A stretch of 64,000 nt of DNA from SIG307 sp964609025 (GCA_964609025.1 CAZSQM010000011.1:1-64000), one strand, 5' to 3'. Shown: positions 42,668 through 51,758, numbered from the stretch's first letter. Numbers and translations: made by a program. The notes: generated by a model from the sequence alone, not told the origin.

Positions 42668-43609
42668 ATGGACAAGACGACAAAAACAGTTCTAAAAGGA
42701 ATCGGTGCGGCAGTCGCGGTGATTGCGGTACTGATTTTGTTCTTTAATTCGTTTTACACGATTAAGGAACAGGAGCAGGCGGTAGTAACCACATTCGGGG
42801 TTCCGAGCACGGTAAGCGAGCCGGGACTGCATGTGAAGGTTCCGTTTGTGCAGCAGGTAACAAAGGTAAATACCACGATTAAGGGCTTCTCTATCGGATA
42901 CGATGAAGCAACCAACATGTCAAGGGAAGAAGAATCTCTTATGATTACTTCGGACTATAATTTTGTCAATGTAGATTTTTATGTGGAGTATAAGGTATCC
43001 GACCCGGTAAAGGCGCTGTATGCGTCGGGGGAACCGGTAAAAATTTTAAAGAATATGGCGCAGGCCTGTATTCGTTCGGTTGTGGGAAACAACACGGTTG
43101 ACAGTGTAATTACGACCGGCAAGAGCGAAATTCAGGCCGAGGTAAAGGAGCGGATTATCGCGGAGCTGGTGGCACAGGATATCGGTATTCAGCTCGTAAA
43201 TATTACGATTCAGGACGCAGAGCCTCCGACAACCGAGGTAATGGAGGCGTTTAAGGCGGTAGAAACCGCAAAGCAGGGGAAGGAAACCGCAATCAACAAC
43301 GCGAATAAATACCGCAATGAAAAGCTTCCGAATGCCGAGGCGCAGATTGATAGAATTCTAAAAGAAGCGGAAGCGAAGAAGGCGGCGCGGATTAACGAGG
43401 CGGAAGGTCAGGCAGCACGTTTCAACGCGCTGTACGAGGAGTATATTAAGTATCCGCTGATTACAAAGCAGCGGATGTATTACGAAACAATGGAAAAACT
43501 GCTCCCGGATTTGAAACTGATTATTGACGGAAGCAACGGCTCCGTGGAAAAGCTTCTGCCGTTAGAGCCGCTTACGGGGAACCGGAGCACAACAACGGTA
43601 ACGGAATAG
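42668..43609 (+). CDS. hflK: HflK-like prohibitin (SPFH) membrane protein
   Basis: A 313-residue SPFH/band 7 protein. One N-terminal membrane segment (GIGAAVAVIAVLILFFNSFYTI) is followed by the band 7 core EQEQAVVTTFGVPSTVSEPGLHVKVPFVQQVTKVNTT and a long helical region with the QDAEPPTTEVMEAFKAVETAKQ motif typical of HflK. With HflC it forms large ring assemblies that in other bacteria regulate the FtsH protease. AAAGGAGG supports the ATG at 42668; an upstream ATG at 42608 lacks one. hflC follows after 14 bases. Confidence 0.87.
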   Translation: MDKTTKTVLKGIGAAVAVIAVLILFFNSFYTIKEQEQAVVTTFGVPSTVSEPGLHVKVPFVQQVTKVNTTIKGFSIGYDEATNMSREEESLMITSDYNFVNVDFYVEYKVSDPVKALYASGEPVKILKNMAQACIRSVVGNNTVDSVITTGKSEIQAEVKERIIAELVAQDIGIQLVNITIQDAEPPTTEVMEAFKAVETAKQGKETAINNANKYRNEKLPNAEAQIDRILKEAEAKKAARINEAEGQAARFNALYEEYIKYPLITKQRMYYETMEKLLPDLKLIIDGSNGSVEKLLPLEPLTGNRSTTTVTE

Positions 43610-43623
43610 TCGAAAGGAGAAAA

Positions 43624-44529
43624 ATGATGGCGGAAAATTTAGAGAGATTCCCGAAAAAGTCGAAGACGGGAAAATGGATTGTTCTCGGAGTGGTAGTATT
43701 TGTTCTGTTTCTTCTTTCTCAGACCTGCTTCGTTGTAACGGAGCAGAACGAGTATAAATTGATAAAGCAGTTCGGTAAGGTGGAACGGGTGATTTCCGAA
43801 CCGGGAATCAGTTTTAAGATCCCGTTTATCCAGACGGTTGACACTTTGCCGAAAGAAATATTAGTATATGACCTGCAGCCGTCCGATGTTATTACGATGG
43901 ATAAAAAGACGATGGTATGCGACAGCTTCGTGCTTTGGAGAATTTCGGACCCGCAGCTGTTTGTTCAGACCTTAAACTCCAAATCGTATGCGGAAGACCG
44001 TATCAATACGACGGTATACAATGCAATGAAAAACGTGATTTCCAGTATGCAGCAGACGGAGGTAATCAGCGGCAGGGACGGCGCTTTGAGTAAGAATATC
44101 CGCACCAATATCGGCAGTTCCATGGAGCAGTACGGAATCGATTTGATTACGGTGGAAACAAAGCGTCTTGATTTGCCGAGCGACAATAAGAGCGCGGTAT
44201 ACGAGAGAATGATTTCCGAACGGAATAATATTGCGGCGCAGTACACCGCAGAGGGCGAAGCGGAGGCGACCAAAATCCATACGCAGACGGATAATGAAAT
44301 TACCGTCAGTCTTTCCGAAGCAGAGTCCGAGGCAGAACGGATTACTGCGGAGGGGGAAGCAGAGTACATGAGAATTCTTTCCGGTGTATATGCGGATGAA
44401 TCCCGGAGTGATTTTTATACCTTTGTGCGTTCCCTGGACGCAGCAAAGCAGTCACTGACCGGAGCAAACAAGACTGTGATTCTTTCGGAGGATTCTCCGA
44501 TGGCACAGATTTTTAATTCCATAGAATAA
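43624..44529 (+). CDS. hflC: HflC-like prohibitin (SPFH) membrane protein
   Basis: A 301-residue partner of the HflK-like protein. One N-terminal membrane segment (WIVLGVVVFVLFLLSQTCFVV) is followed by the band 7 domain TEQNEYKLIKQFGKVERVISEPGISFKIPF, the HflC motif SYAEDRINTTVYNAMKNVI, and a C-terminal helix rich in Glu and Ala (EAESEAERITAEGEAEYMRILSG). Two ATG codons stand in tandem at 43624; AAGGAG fits either. FtsH is not in the window, so the FtsH link rests on the family. Confidence 0.87.
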   Translation: MMAENLERFPKKSKTGKWIVLGVVVFVLFLLSQTCFVVTEQNEYKLIKQFGKVERVISEPGISFKIPFIQTVDTLPKEILVYDLQPSDVITMDKKTMVCDSFVLWRISDPQLFVQTLNSKSYAEDRINTTVYNAMKNVISSMQQTEVISGRDGALSKNIRTNIGSSMEQYGIDLITVETKRLDLPSDNKSAVYERMISERNNIAAQYTAEGEAEATKIHTQTDNEITVSLSEAESEAERITAEGEAEYMRILSGVYADESRSDFYTFVRSLDAAKQSLTGANKTVILSEDSPMAQIFNSIE

Positions 44530-44615
44530 AGGCGTAATGCGTTCCGGGCAGGTTGTTTTCCCACGCTGTAACGTCTGATGGCAGGTGGGAGGACAAATTA
44601 CGACGGAGGAATGAA

Positions 44616-45209
44616 ATGATTTCAGTATGCCTTTCGATACTGAATGGGGAAGATGAGAAAAATAAATTTGAGCGACTGTTTCATACCTATTATCAAAGCA
44701 TGCTGAAAGCGGCATGGCTTGTCACAGGCTCCCTTGCGGAAGCAGAGGAGGTTGTGCAGGAGGTGTTTTTCAAAGTAACCGAGATAATAGATAAGTTCCC
44801 GGAAACCGCCTGTAAAAAGGAGCGTTCTCTTTTAATCGTTATGACGAGAAATAAAGCAATCGACGTAATCCGAAAGAAGGGAAGGTATCCGGAAACGGCG
44901 TTGGAGGAAGAGGAACTGACAGAGGCTCCCGATAATTTGGAAGCCGGTTACATCCAGAGGGAAGGAGCAGAGCTGATTCTTTCCCTTCTGGAAGAATTAC
45001 CGGAGAATTACCGTTCCGTTCTGGTTCTGCACATTGCGGACGGATGGACGGTGGCGGAAATCGCGGAGTTTTTGGAACTAAGCGTTCATACGGTTGAAGT
45101 ACGTTTAAATCGTGGAAAAAAATATCTGCAAAAGCTGATCAGAGAAAGAATGGAAGACCGTCTTCCAAGCGATTACAAGAATAAGGGAAAGGGACAAAAA
45201 TATGAGTAA
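44616..45209 (+). CDS. ECF-type RNA polymerase sigma factor
   Basis: A 197-residue sigma-70 family protein of ECF type. Region 2 is FERLFHTYYQSMLKAAWLVTGSLAEAEEVVQEVFFKV with the following MTRNKAIDVIRKKGR segment, and region 4 is LPENYRSVLVLHIADGWTVAEIAEFLELSVHTVEVRLNRGKKYLQKLI with a clear helix-turn-helix. The ATG at 44616 follows GGAGG; a longer upstream frame is rejected. It overlaps the next gene by eight bases, the usual arrangement with an anti-sigma factor. Which promoters it serves is not evident. Confidence 0.9.
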   Translation: MISVCLSILNGEDEKNKFERLFHTYYQSMLKAAWLVTGSLAEAEEVVQEVFFKVTEIIDKFPETACKKERSLLIVMTRNKAIDVIRKKGRYPETALEEEELTEAPDNLEAGYIQREGAELILSLLEELPENYRSVLVLHIADGWTVAEIAEFLELSVHTVEVRLNRGKKYLQKLIRERMEDRLPSDYKNKGKGQKYE

Positions 45210-45990
45210 ACAATGGGAAAAGGAGTTTGACGTTGCAATGAAAGAGGCGGTCTGTCAGTACCGTGACAGGCTGTTGGCAGAGGCGGAACCGGAGGCGGGG
45301 GAACACTTCCCCGTTTCGGAGGAGTTTTACCGGAAAATCGAAGCGTTAAGCGGCGTCAGCGTTGCGATGGAGCAACGGAGAAAACGTTATGGGAAAAAGG
45401 GAGCGGTTTGGAGAAGCATAGCCAAGGCGGCAGTTGCGGCGGCAATCATAGTACTTCTCATCCTGGGGGCCGGTGTATTCGGAAGCGGCGGAGTGTCAAA
45501 ACCGGTCAATGCTTCTTTCGGGGAATTTGTGATAGAGTGGTTTCCCGACCATGTCAGAGTTTATTTCAATCCGCTGAGCGAGGAAGAACTTGCGAAGATA
45601 GAATTGAAAGAGCCGGAAGACTTTGTGCTTGGGAATCTGCCGGAAGGGTTTGCCCTGTGGGATGAGCTGCAGCACCCGGGATTTGCGCAGTATGTGTATA
45701 AGGATGAGCAGGGAAGTACCTTGATCTTTCAGGTGAACTGGCGTATCAGCTCGGCATCGGGCAAGGCGACAGCGGGTATTGTCAGTACGGATAATGAGCA
45801 AACGGAGATTCGTATGCTGTGCGAGGACGGCATGGAAATGATTTGTCTGTCAGACCGAGGCGGGGAAAAGCCGGACACACTGATATGGACGAAGAACGGC
45901 TGTGAGTTTTCTTTGGAGCTTTCTACCGACCGGGATATTGATATTTTTGAAATTTACCGTTCCATTACGGTGAAAAACGAAGAAAAATAA
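45202..45990 (+). CDS. Probable membrane anti-sigma factor with DUF4367-like domain
   Basis: A 262-residue protein overlapping the sigma gene by eight bases. About 70 cytoplasmic residues come first (WEKEFDVAMKEAVCQYRDRLLAEAEPE), then one membrane segment (AAVAAAIIVLLILGAGVFG), then an extracytoplasmic domain resembling DUF4367 (LGNLPEGFALWDELQHPGFAQYVYKDEQGSTLIFQ). The layout and gene coupling suggest it binds the sigma factor until an external signal arrives. The anti-sigma role is inferred from context; no zinc-binding anti-sigma motif is seen. Confidence 0.72.
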   Translation: MSKQWEKEFDVAMKEAVCQYRDRLLAEAEPEAGEHFPVSEEFYRKIEALSGVSVAMEQRRKRYGKKGAVWRSIAKAAVAAAIIVLLILGAGVFGSGGVSKPVNASFGEFVIEWFPDHVRVYFNPLSEEELAKIELKEPEDFVLGNLPEGFALWDELQHPGFAQYVYKDEQGSTLIFQVNWRISSASGKATAGIVSTDNEQTEIRMLCEDGMEMICLSDRGGEKPDTLIWTKNGCEFSLELSTDRDIDIFEIYRSITVKNEEK

Positions 45991-46106
45991 AAGAAAATAA
46001 AATTTTTTTCGAAAAGGTGAGAGGAATCGCCCCTAAATTTCGTTCTATTATTAGGACGGTATTTTTCTGTGCGGTGCAGGGACGGGCAGAACGCCGTTAC
46101 TATATA

Positions 46107-46550
46107 ATGAAAGCGGGCGATAGTTTGAAGAAACTGTTGAAAAAAGCAATGCTCCTTCTGACGGTGTTTGCGGTAGTTACGGTTGGGAGCGGTACCTATG
46201 CTTCGGCGGCGGTGCCGGAACCCGTGTCACCGCAGTACGACAATCGGGCGTCGTTGTCGGCACGGTTAACGATTTATGAAGATACGGCGTATTGCAGTGC
46301 AACGGTCAGCTCCTCGGAGGAGGTTACTTCTGTCAGAGTGGAGATGACGTATGAGAAGAACACTTATGCCGGAGAGTTCTACATGCGGGTGAACTTCATA
46401 CCGGGAACGAGCACGGAGGTTCCGTATACCAAGAGCGAGACCATATTCGCGGATCCGGGGTATGTTTATACCCTGTATGTGACCGCTACGATTTATTTCG
46501 CGGACGGAACGAGTACATCGATAACCGAATCCAGAACCGTAAATTATTAG
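46107..46550 (+). CDS. Small secreted protein following the sigma/anti-sigma pair
   Basis: A protein of about 147 residues with a likely Sec signal peptide (KKLLKKAMLLLTVFAVVTVGSGTYASAA) and a short beta-rich mature part of about 110 residues (SLSARLTIYEDTAYCSATVSSSEEVTSVRVEM). No family is recognised. The start is uncertain: the ATG at 46107 has no clear ribosome binding site, and a GTG at 46017 in the same frame would add 30 residues. A TATAAT overlaps the ATG at 46107. It lies 26-116 bases after the anti-sigma gene and may be a target of that sigma factor. A terminator follows. Confidence 0.55.
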   Translation: MKAGDSLKKLLKKAMLLLTVFAVVTVGSGTYASAAVPEPVSPQYDNRASLSARLTIYEDTAYCSATVSSSEEVTSVRVEMTYEKNTYAGEFYMRVNFIPGTSTEVPYTKSETIFADPGYVYTLYVTATIYFADGTSTSITESRTVNY

Positions 46551-46603
46551 ATAGGTGCAGGACAACAGAAAGTTTTTATAGAGTGAACGGAAAAAAGTAA
46601 AAC

Positions 46604-46657
46604 AAGCGGAGGCAGAAGCCATTTTCCCTGGATGGCGGTCTGCCTCTTGCGCTTTTT
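46604..46657 (+). terminator. Intrinsic terminator after the sigma factor cluster
   Basis: AAGCG and GAGGCAGA pair with TCTGCCTC and CGCTT across a loop, with an inner CCA/TGG pair, followed by TTTTT (46653-46657). Confidence 0.8.
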
Positions 46658-46717
46658 AGAGAAAAGAAGTAAAATAGAAAGAAAAAATTCTGGGACAGAG
46701 GAAAGGCGGAGCAAAAG

Positions 46718-47413
46718 ATGCATATTACATTGACCGGAAACTTAGGGAGCGGAAAATCAACACTGGGGAAGCTTTTGGAAGAAAAGTACGGTTATGAGAT
46801 TTTTTCTACCGGCAAGGTGATACGTCAGATTGCCGAGGAACACGGCGTCAGTGTTTTAGAGATGAATAAATTGATGGAGAAGGACCATAAATATGACCAT
46901 ATGATTGACGATACGACGGCCCGGATTTCCAGAGAGCAGAAGGACAAGAAGCTTTTGTTTGATTCCCGCCTTGCGTGGAACTTCGTGGAGGATTCGTTTA
47001 AAGTGTTTTTGTCGGTCAGCCTTTCCGTGGCGGCGGCACGCGTTATGGCGGATGCGAGCCGGGGCGCGGTAGAAACCTACGCTTCGCTGGAGGAATGCAA
47101 GGCAAGCTTAAAAGACCGTGCGGCAACGGAAGACCGCCGCTATAAAGAACTCTACGGAATCGAATATTTCAATTATGCGAATTATAATCTTGTACTGGAT
47201 TCCAGCGACTGTTCTACGGAAATTCTGGCGGAAATCCTTGTAACAGAAGCGGCTGCCTATGAAGAAAAAAAGGCAAAAGGGGAAAGAGTCGGTACGAAAC
47301 TGATTCTGGATAAGAATCGCCCGGAGGAGGATTTCGCAAAGGAGCGTGCGGAAGGCAGGGTGAGTATGCAGACCGTTTGCGGCATGGAGTTTCTGGTAGT
47401 TGAGCTTGTTTAA
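46718..47413 (+). CDS. Cytidylate kinase-like P-loop protein
   Basis: A 231-residue P-loop NTPase. GNLGSGKSTLGKLLEEKYGYEIFSTGKVIRQIAEE near the N-terminus and the helical LID-like segment ASLEECKASLKDRAATEDRRYKELYGIEYFNYANYNLVLDSS match the cytidylate kinase-like family (AAA_33/cytidylate_kin2 type). The C-terminal 60 residues are an extension not found in Cmk. True CMP kinase activity is uncertain, as family members are often of unknown function. It stands alone between a terminator and a membrane protein gene. Confidence 0.75.
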   Translation: MHITLTGNLGSGKSTLGKLLEEKYGYEIFSTGKVIRQIAEEHGVSVLEMNKLMEKDHKYDHMIDDTTARISREQKDKKLLFDSRLAWNFVEDSFKVFLSVSLSVAAARVMADASRGAVETYASLEECKASLKDRAATEDRRYKELYGIEYFNYANYNLVLDSSDCSTEILAEILVTEAAAYEEKKAKGERVGTKLILDKNRPEEDFAKERAEGRVSMQTVCGMEFLVVELV

Positions 47414-47518
47414 TGCAAAGAAGAAACTGGAACGGTTGTCAATAATGTAGTATCATACCCAAAAACGCGACAGGACATACTGACAGTAAAGAAATCGGTA
47501 GGACAGGAGCGTGGCGGT

Positions 47519-48550
47519 ATGGGAAAAAAGTCAATATTTTTAGAGGAACGGTATGTACGTTTATATAAAATAATCGGGGTGACGGCGGGCGTTTACCTTG
47601 GGTTTCGCTATGCCCTGCCGCTGTTTATGCCGTTTGTTGCGGCGTATCTTTTGGCGGGCGCGGTACGCCCCGCTGTTTTGTTCCTGCGAAGAAGGCTGCG
47701 TATTCCGGTGAGCGTCGGAGGAGCGGTAATGTTATTCTTGTTGCTCGGTGCGCTTGGGGCGGGTGTGTTTTTCCTCGGGAGGCTGCTGGTGCAGCAGATT
47801 ATTTTGTTTGTCGAAAATTATGCGGGGTACCGTGCGTCCGTTCTTTCTGCGGCAGAGAGACTTTGCCGGTGCGCGGACGGCTGGTTTTCTCTGGAGCAGG
47901 GAACGACAGGGGAATTGCTGCATACGGGTCTTGCCCATGTCGGCAAAACCGTCGGCAAAGAACTGCTGCCGGAGATGTCAAAGCAGTCCATCGCGGTGGT
48001 ACGCACCGTGATATGCGGCGCCGCCGGCTGTGTGATTGCGTTTGTCGCGGCACTTTTGCTGCTTAGCGACAGAGAGCGCTATGCAAAAAGTTATCAAAAC
48101 AGTGCGTTTTATCAGGAGGTAAGGCAGATACTCGGAAGGCTTTCCGCCGCCGGAGTCGCTTACCTGAAAACACAGTGTATTTTAATTTTTCTGGTGGCAT
48201 TGATTTGTACGGCAGGCTTTCTCTTTGTCAAGAGCGAATATGCTCTTTTACTCGGCGTCGGTGTGGCGGTACTGGACGCTTTCCCGGTGCTTGGTTCCGG
48301 GCTGGTGCTGCTTCCGTGGGCGCTTGTGTGCCTTTTAAAAGGGCACTATATACAGACGGCAGTGCTTGTTCTGATGTATCTTTGCTGCCTGTTTGTGCGG
48401 GAGGGACTGGAGCCGAAGCTGTTGGGCAGCCGGATTGGAATTCCGCCGCTGTATACGCTGATGGCGGTTTATGTCGGAGTGGAGCTGTTTGGAATTTCCG
48501 GGGTTGTGCTTGGTCCGTTCGGACTGGTCATTATCCGTTCGGTAATATAG
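47519..48550 (+). CDS. AI-2E family transporter, YtvI-like
   Basis: A 343-residue membrane protein with about seven hydrophobic segments: N-terminal PLFMPFVAAYLLAGAVRPAVLFLRRRL, a central soluble region (residues about 95-165), and the family motif GVAVLDAFPVLGSGLVLLPWALVCLLKGHY followed by EPKLLGSRIGIPPLYTLMAVYVGVELFGISGVVLGPFG. The AI-2E family includes autoinducer exporters and sodium/proton antiporters; the clostridial branch closest in layout is the sporulation membrane protein YtvI. AGGAG precedes the ATG. Function not certain. Confidence 0.82.
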   Translation: MGKKSIFLEERYVRLYKIIGVTAGVYLGFRYALPLFMPFVAAYLLAGAVRPAVLFLRRRLRIPVSVGGAVMLFLLLGALGAGVFFLGRLLVQQIILFVENYAGYRASVLSAAERLCRCADGWFSLEQGTTGELLHTGLAHVGKTVGKELLPEMSKQSIAVVRTVICGAAGCVIAFVAALLLLSDRERYAKSYQNSAFYQEVRQILGRLSAAGVAYLKTQCILIFLVALICTAGFLFVKSEYALLLGVGVAVLDAFPVLGSGLVLLPWALVCLLKGHYIQTAVLVLMYLCCLFVREGLEPKLLGSRIGIPPLYTLMAVYVGVELFGISGVVLGPFGLVIIRSVI

Positions 48551-48574
48551 AAAAGTGTTTCGGAGGAAAACGAT

Positions 48575-49753
48575 ATGACGGGATTTCTTGTAAAACAATT
48601 TGTAAAAAACTATGAGGAGGTACAGAAGCCGGAGGTGCGCGCCGCTTACGGAAAGCTCTCCGGACTGGTGGGGATTTTCTGTAATGTAATCTTGTTCGGC
48701 GTGAAATTTTTACTTGGTACGCTGACTGCTTCCGTGTCGATTACCGCAGATGCGGTCAATAACCTTTCCGATGCGTCATCCGGCATTATCAGTATGCTGG
48801 GCTTTAAAATGGCAAGCCGCCCGGCGGACGAGGAGCATCCTTACGGGCATGCCCGGTATGAGTATCTGGCAGGCCTGACGGTTTCGGTCATGATTCTGGT
48901 AATTGGAGTGGAACTGTTTAAGAGCAGTTTTTCAAAGGTGCTGCACCCGGAGACGGTGGAGTTTAGCTTTGTATCGGCGGTTGTACTGGTAGCGGCGATT
49001 CTTGTAAAGCTCTGGCTGGCATTTTTTAACCGGAGTCTTGGGACGCGGATTCATTCCCAGACGTTACTGGCGACGGCAGCCGACAGCCGGAACGATGTAA
49101 TAGCTACAAGCGCAGTGTTGCTTGCAGCGGTAATTTCCTACATAACGAAGGTGGAGTTAGACGGTTACATGGGAATTCTGGTGGCACTGTTTATTCTTTA
49201 CAGCGGCGTAGGGCTGATTCGTGAAACGCTGGACCCGCTGCTCGGAAAAGCTCCGGATGCCGGGATGGTAGAGGAAATCCAGCAAAAAATCATGAGTTAT
49301 CCGGGGGTACTCGGAACTCACGATTTAATGGTACATGATTACGGCCCGGGACGGCAGTTTGCAAGTGTTCATGTGGAGGTTGCGGCAGAGGAGGATGTAT
49401 TAAAAAGCCATGATGTTGTGGATAATATCGAGCGCGATTTGTACGCGGAGCTGAATCTTCATCTGGTGGTACATATGGATCCGATTGTCACGAAGGACGC
49501 AGCGGTAGGGGATTTGCGGAACTGGCTTTCATCGGAAATAAAGAAAGTAAATCCGGAACTGACCGTACATGACCTCCGCCTTGTGCCGGGAACCACCCAT
49601 ACCAATCTTATTTTTGACTGCCTCATACCGCGGGGACTGGAACAGAGCGACGCAGAGATAAAGGCAGCCATTGCGGAGCTGGTAAAGCAGACCTATCCGA
49701 ATTATTATTGCGTCATTACGGTGGATCATAGTTATACGACAGTGGCAAGATAG
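48575..49753 (+). CDS. Cation diffusion facilitator family transporter
   Basis: A 392-residue metal/proton antiporter. SITADAVNNLSDASSG holds the N-D-D pattern of the metal site in the second segment, HPYGHARYEYLAGL is the conserved histidine motif, and DSRNDVIATSAVL supplies the second site half. Six membrane segments (residues about 30-220) are followed by a cytosolic domain with LMVHDYGPGRQFASVHVEV. An additional C-terminal 80 residues extend beyond the minimal family. It probably exports divalent metals such as zinc, iron or manganese. Start supported by GGAGG. Confidence 0.9.
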   Translation: MTGFLVKQFVKNYEEVQKPEVRAAYGKLSGLVGIFCNVILFGVKFLLGTLTASVSITADAVNNLSDASSGIISMLGFKMASRPADEEHPYGHARYEYLAGLTVSVMILVIGVELFKSSFSKVLHPETVEFSFVSAVVLVAAILVKLWLAFFNRSLGTRIHSQTLLATAADSRNDVIATSAVLLAAVISYITKVELDGYMGILVALFILYSGVGLIRETLDPLLGKAPDAGMVEEIQQKIMSYPGVLGTHDLMVHDYGPGRQFASVHVEVAAEEDVLKSHDVVDNIERDLYAELNLHLVVHMDPIVTKDAAVGDLRNWLSSEIKKVNPELTVHDLRLVPGTTHTNLIFDCLIPRGLEQSDAEIKAAIAELVKQTYPNYYCVITVDHSYTTVAR

Positions 49754-49769
49754 AACTATGAAAGAAAGG

Positions 49770-49798
49770 TTGACAAATCCTTCTGTTTCGGTTATGAT
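49770..49798 (+). promoter_or_regulatory. Promoter of the T-box-controlled proS transcript
   Basis: TTGACA at 49770-49775, a 17-base spacer and TATGAT at 49793-49798. The T-box leader follows directly, with a predicted start near 49805. Confidence 0.8.
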
Positions 49799-49804
49799 AC
49801 ACAT

Positions 49805-50087
49805 AGATTTCCGGTTCTGCCGGAGAAACATGACGAAGAAGAGGAATAGTACATCAGAGCAGTCTGTACAGAGAAGGAGGATGCGGTCACGCCGTATGCT
49901 GAAAGCCTCCGGGATGAGCGGATGGAACCGGCCTCGGAGTCCCGCGCGAGGAGCGCGGCGCAGCCCTGCGATATCGGGGGAACGCGGTGAACGCCGCGTG
50001 AGAGAGCCGGTATGACCGGCTAAGGAGGGTGGTACCGCCGAAGATTCGGTCCCTCCTACGGGGTTCCCGTAGGAGGGACCTTTTTTT
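49805..50087 (+). promoter_or_regulatory. T-box riboswitch leader of proS
   Basis: The leader shows GACGAAGAAGAGGAATAGTA at the base of stem I, the GCTGAAAG segment, a probable specifier CCG (proline) at 49928-49930 in GGAACCGGCCTC, and the T-box sequence GGAGGGTGGTACCGCC near 50024-50039 that binds the uncharged tRNA acceptor end. The competing terminator pairs 50048-50062 with its complement ending at 50080, followed by seven T. Uncharged tRNA-Pro should favour read-through into proS. The specifier assignment rests on position and agreement with the gene. Confidence 0.92.
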
Positions 50088-50229
50088 CGCGTAGGCAAAG
50101 TGAGCATGATTTCGCAATCGCGGGAACGAGTTCCCAGACGAGGGCGAAATCATGCGAACGCGCCCGCGACGTAGCGAACGGAGTTCGCGAAGTGCGGGCA
50201 GGTGCGAAGCACCGATGCCTACGCGAGAA
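50086..50229. repeat. Nested palindromic element between the T-box terminator and proS
   Basis: Outer arms TCGCGTAGGCA and TGCCTACGCGA enclose about 120 bases with three inner hairpins: GCATGATTTCGC with GCGAAATCATGC, a GC-rich stem with an inner GCGAAC/GTTCGC pair, and GGTGC/GCACC. The whole can fold into a multi-branched structure. It lies in the 5' untranslated part of the proS mRNA, after the T-box terminator. It does not resemble the palindromes at 31, 36 or 59.5 kb. Confidence 0.75.
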
Positions 50230-50266
50230 GTAAAGAGAAGGCGAAATAGAAAAAGGAGGAAAGAAA

Positions 50267-51700
50267 ATGGCAAACGACAAAAAAATGGTAGAAGCGATTA
50301 CCTCGATGGAGGAAGATTTCGCACAATGGTACACGGACATCGTGAAGAAGGCAGAGCTTGTAGAGTATTCCGGCATTAAGGGATGTATGATTATCCGGCC
50401 GGCGGGCTATGCCATCTGGGAACTGATTCAGAAGGAGTTGGATCGCCGCTTTAAGGAAACCGGCGTGGAGAATGTTTACATGCCGATGTTTATTCCGGAG
50501 AGTCTGTTAAACAAAGAAAAGGACCATGTAGAGGGCTTTGCGCCGGAGGTGGCATGGGTAACTCACGGCGGCGGCGAGAAGCTGCAGGAGCGTATGTGTG
50601 TGCGCCCGACATCGGAAACGCTGTTTTGCGATTTTTATGCAAAAATTATCAGTTCTTACCGCGATTTGCCGAAGGTATATAACCAGTGGTGTTCGGTGGT
50701 GCGTTGGGAGAAGACGACAAGACCGTTCCTGCGTTCTATGGAGTTTTTGTGGCAGGAGGGCCATACCGCGCATGCAACCGCAGAGGAAGCAGAGGAAAGA
50801 ACCATTCAGATGTTAAACCTGTATGCGGACTTCTGCGAGGAGGTGCTTGCCATTCCGATGGTACGCGGAAGAAAGACCGATAAGGAAAAGTTTGCGGGAG
50901 CAGAGGCAACCTACACCATCGAGGCGCTGATGCATGACGGAAAGGCATTGCAGTCCGGTACGAGCCATAATTTCGGCAGCGGCTTTGCAAAAGCATTCGG
51001 TATCCAGTATACGGATAAGGAGAATAAGTTACAGTACGTTCACCAGACTTCGTGGGGCATGACGACCCGTCTGATTGGTGCGGTGATTATGGTACACGGC
51101 GATAACAGCGGTCTGGTGCTTCCGCCGGCAATCGCTCCGATTCAGGCAGTTATTATTCCGGTGCGTCAGGATAAGGAAGGTGTACTCGAGAAGGCATATG
51201 AGTTAGGGACTATGTTAAAGGGCTTCCGCGTGAAGGTAGACGATTCCGACAAGTCACCGGGCTGGAAGTTTGCGGAGCATGAGATGCGCGGCGTGCCGCT
51301 CCGTATCGAAATCGGACCGAAGGATATCGAGGCAAATCAGGCAGTCATTGCAAGACGTGATACCGGCGAAAAGGTAAAGGTTTCCCTGGATGAGCTGGAA
51401 GCAAAGGTAGGCGAACTGCTGAACGTGATGCAGAAGGAAATGTTAGAGCGTGCAAGAGCCCATCGTGACGCACATACCTATACCGCGACGAATCTGGAGG
51501 AGATGTTAGAGATTGCCGCCAACAAGTCCGGATTTATCAAGGCAATGTGGTGCGGCGACGTTGCCTGCGAGGATGCCTTAAAGGAAAAGGCAGGCGTTAC
51601 CTCCCGCTGTATGCCGTTTGCACAGGAGGAGGTTGCAAAGACCTGCGTTTGCTGCGGTAAGCCGGCGAAGACCCTTGTTTATTGGGGAAAGGCGTACTAA
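50267..51700 (+). CDS. proS: Prolyl-tRNA synthetase (short, archaeal/eukaryotic type)
   Basis: A 477-residue class II synthetase. The length and the lack of the 180-residue editing insertion identify the short eukaryote/archaeon-like type. Motif 1 region IIRPAGYAIWELIQ, the TSETLF loop, motif 2 VVRWEKTTRPFLRSMEFLWQEGHTAHA and the C-terminal CVCCGKPAKTLVYWGKAY with a conserved tyrosine end are visible. It charges tRNA-Pro. Expression is under a proline-type T-box leader. AAAGGAGG precedes the ATG. Confidence 0.96.
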   Translation: MANDKKMVEAITSMEEDFAQWYTDIVKKAELVEYSGIKGCMIIRPAGYAIWELIQKELDRRFKETGVENVYMPMFIPESLLNKEKDHVEGFAPEVAWVTHGGGEKLQERMCVRPTSETLFCDFYAKIISSYRDLPKVYNQWCSVVRWEKTTRPFLRSMEFLWQEGHTAHATAEEAEERTIQMLNLYADFCEEVLAIPMVRGRKTDKEKFAGAEATYTIEALMHDGKALQSGTSHNFGSGFAKAFGIQYTDKENKLQYVHQTSWGMTTRLIGAVIMVHGDNSGLVLPPAIAPIQAVIIPVRQDKEGVLEKAYELGTMLKGFRVKVDDSDKSPGWKFAEHEMRGVPLRIEIGPKDIEANQAVIARRDTGEKVKVSLDELEAKVGELLNVMQKEMLERARAHRDAHTYTATNLEEMLEIAANKSGFIKAMWCGDVACEDALKEKAGVTSRCMPFAQEEVAKTCVCCGKPAKTLVYWGKAY

Positions 51701-51729
51701 GAAGCTGCGGAAACGCAAGCGGTTAAAAC

Positions 51730-51758
51730 TTGACAAAAGGCCGCTTTCATGCTAGTAT
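51730..51758 (+). promoter_or_regulatory. Promoter of the polar amino acid ABC operon
   Basis: TTGACA at 51730-51735, a 17-base spacer and TAGTAT at 51753-51758, about 110 bases ahead of the lipoprotein ATG. The leader contains a modest hairpin (GGTAAA with TTTACC, about 51759-51799) with no T-run. Confidence 0.75.
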
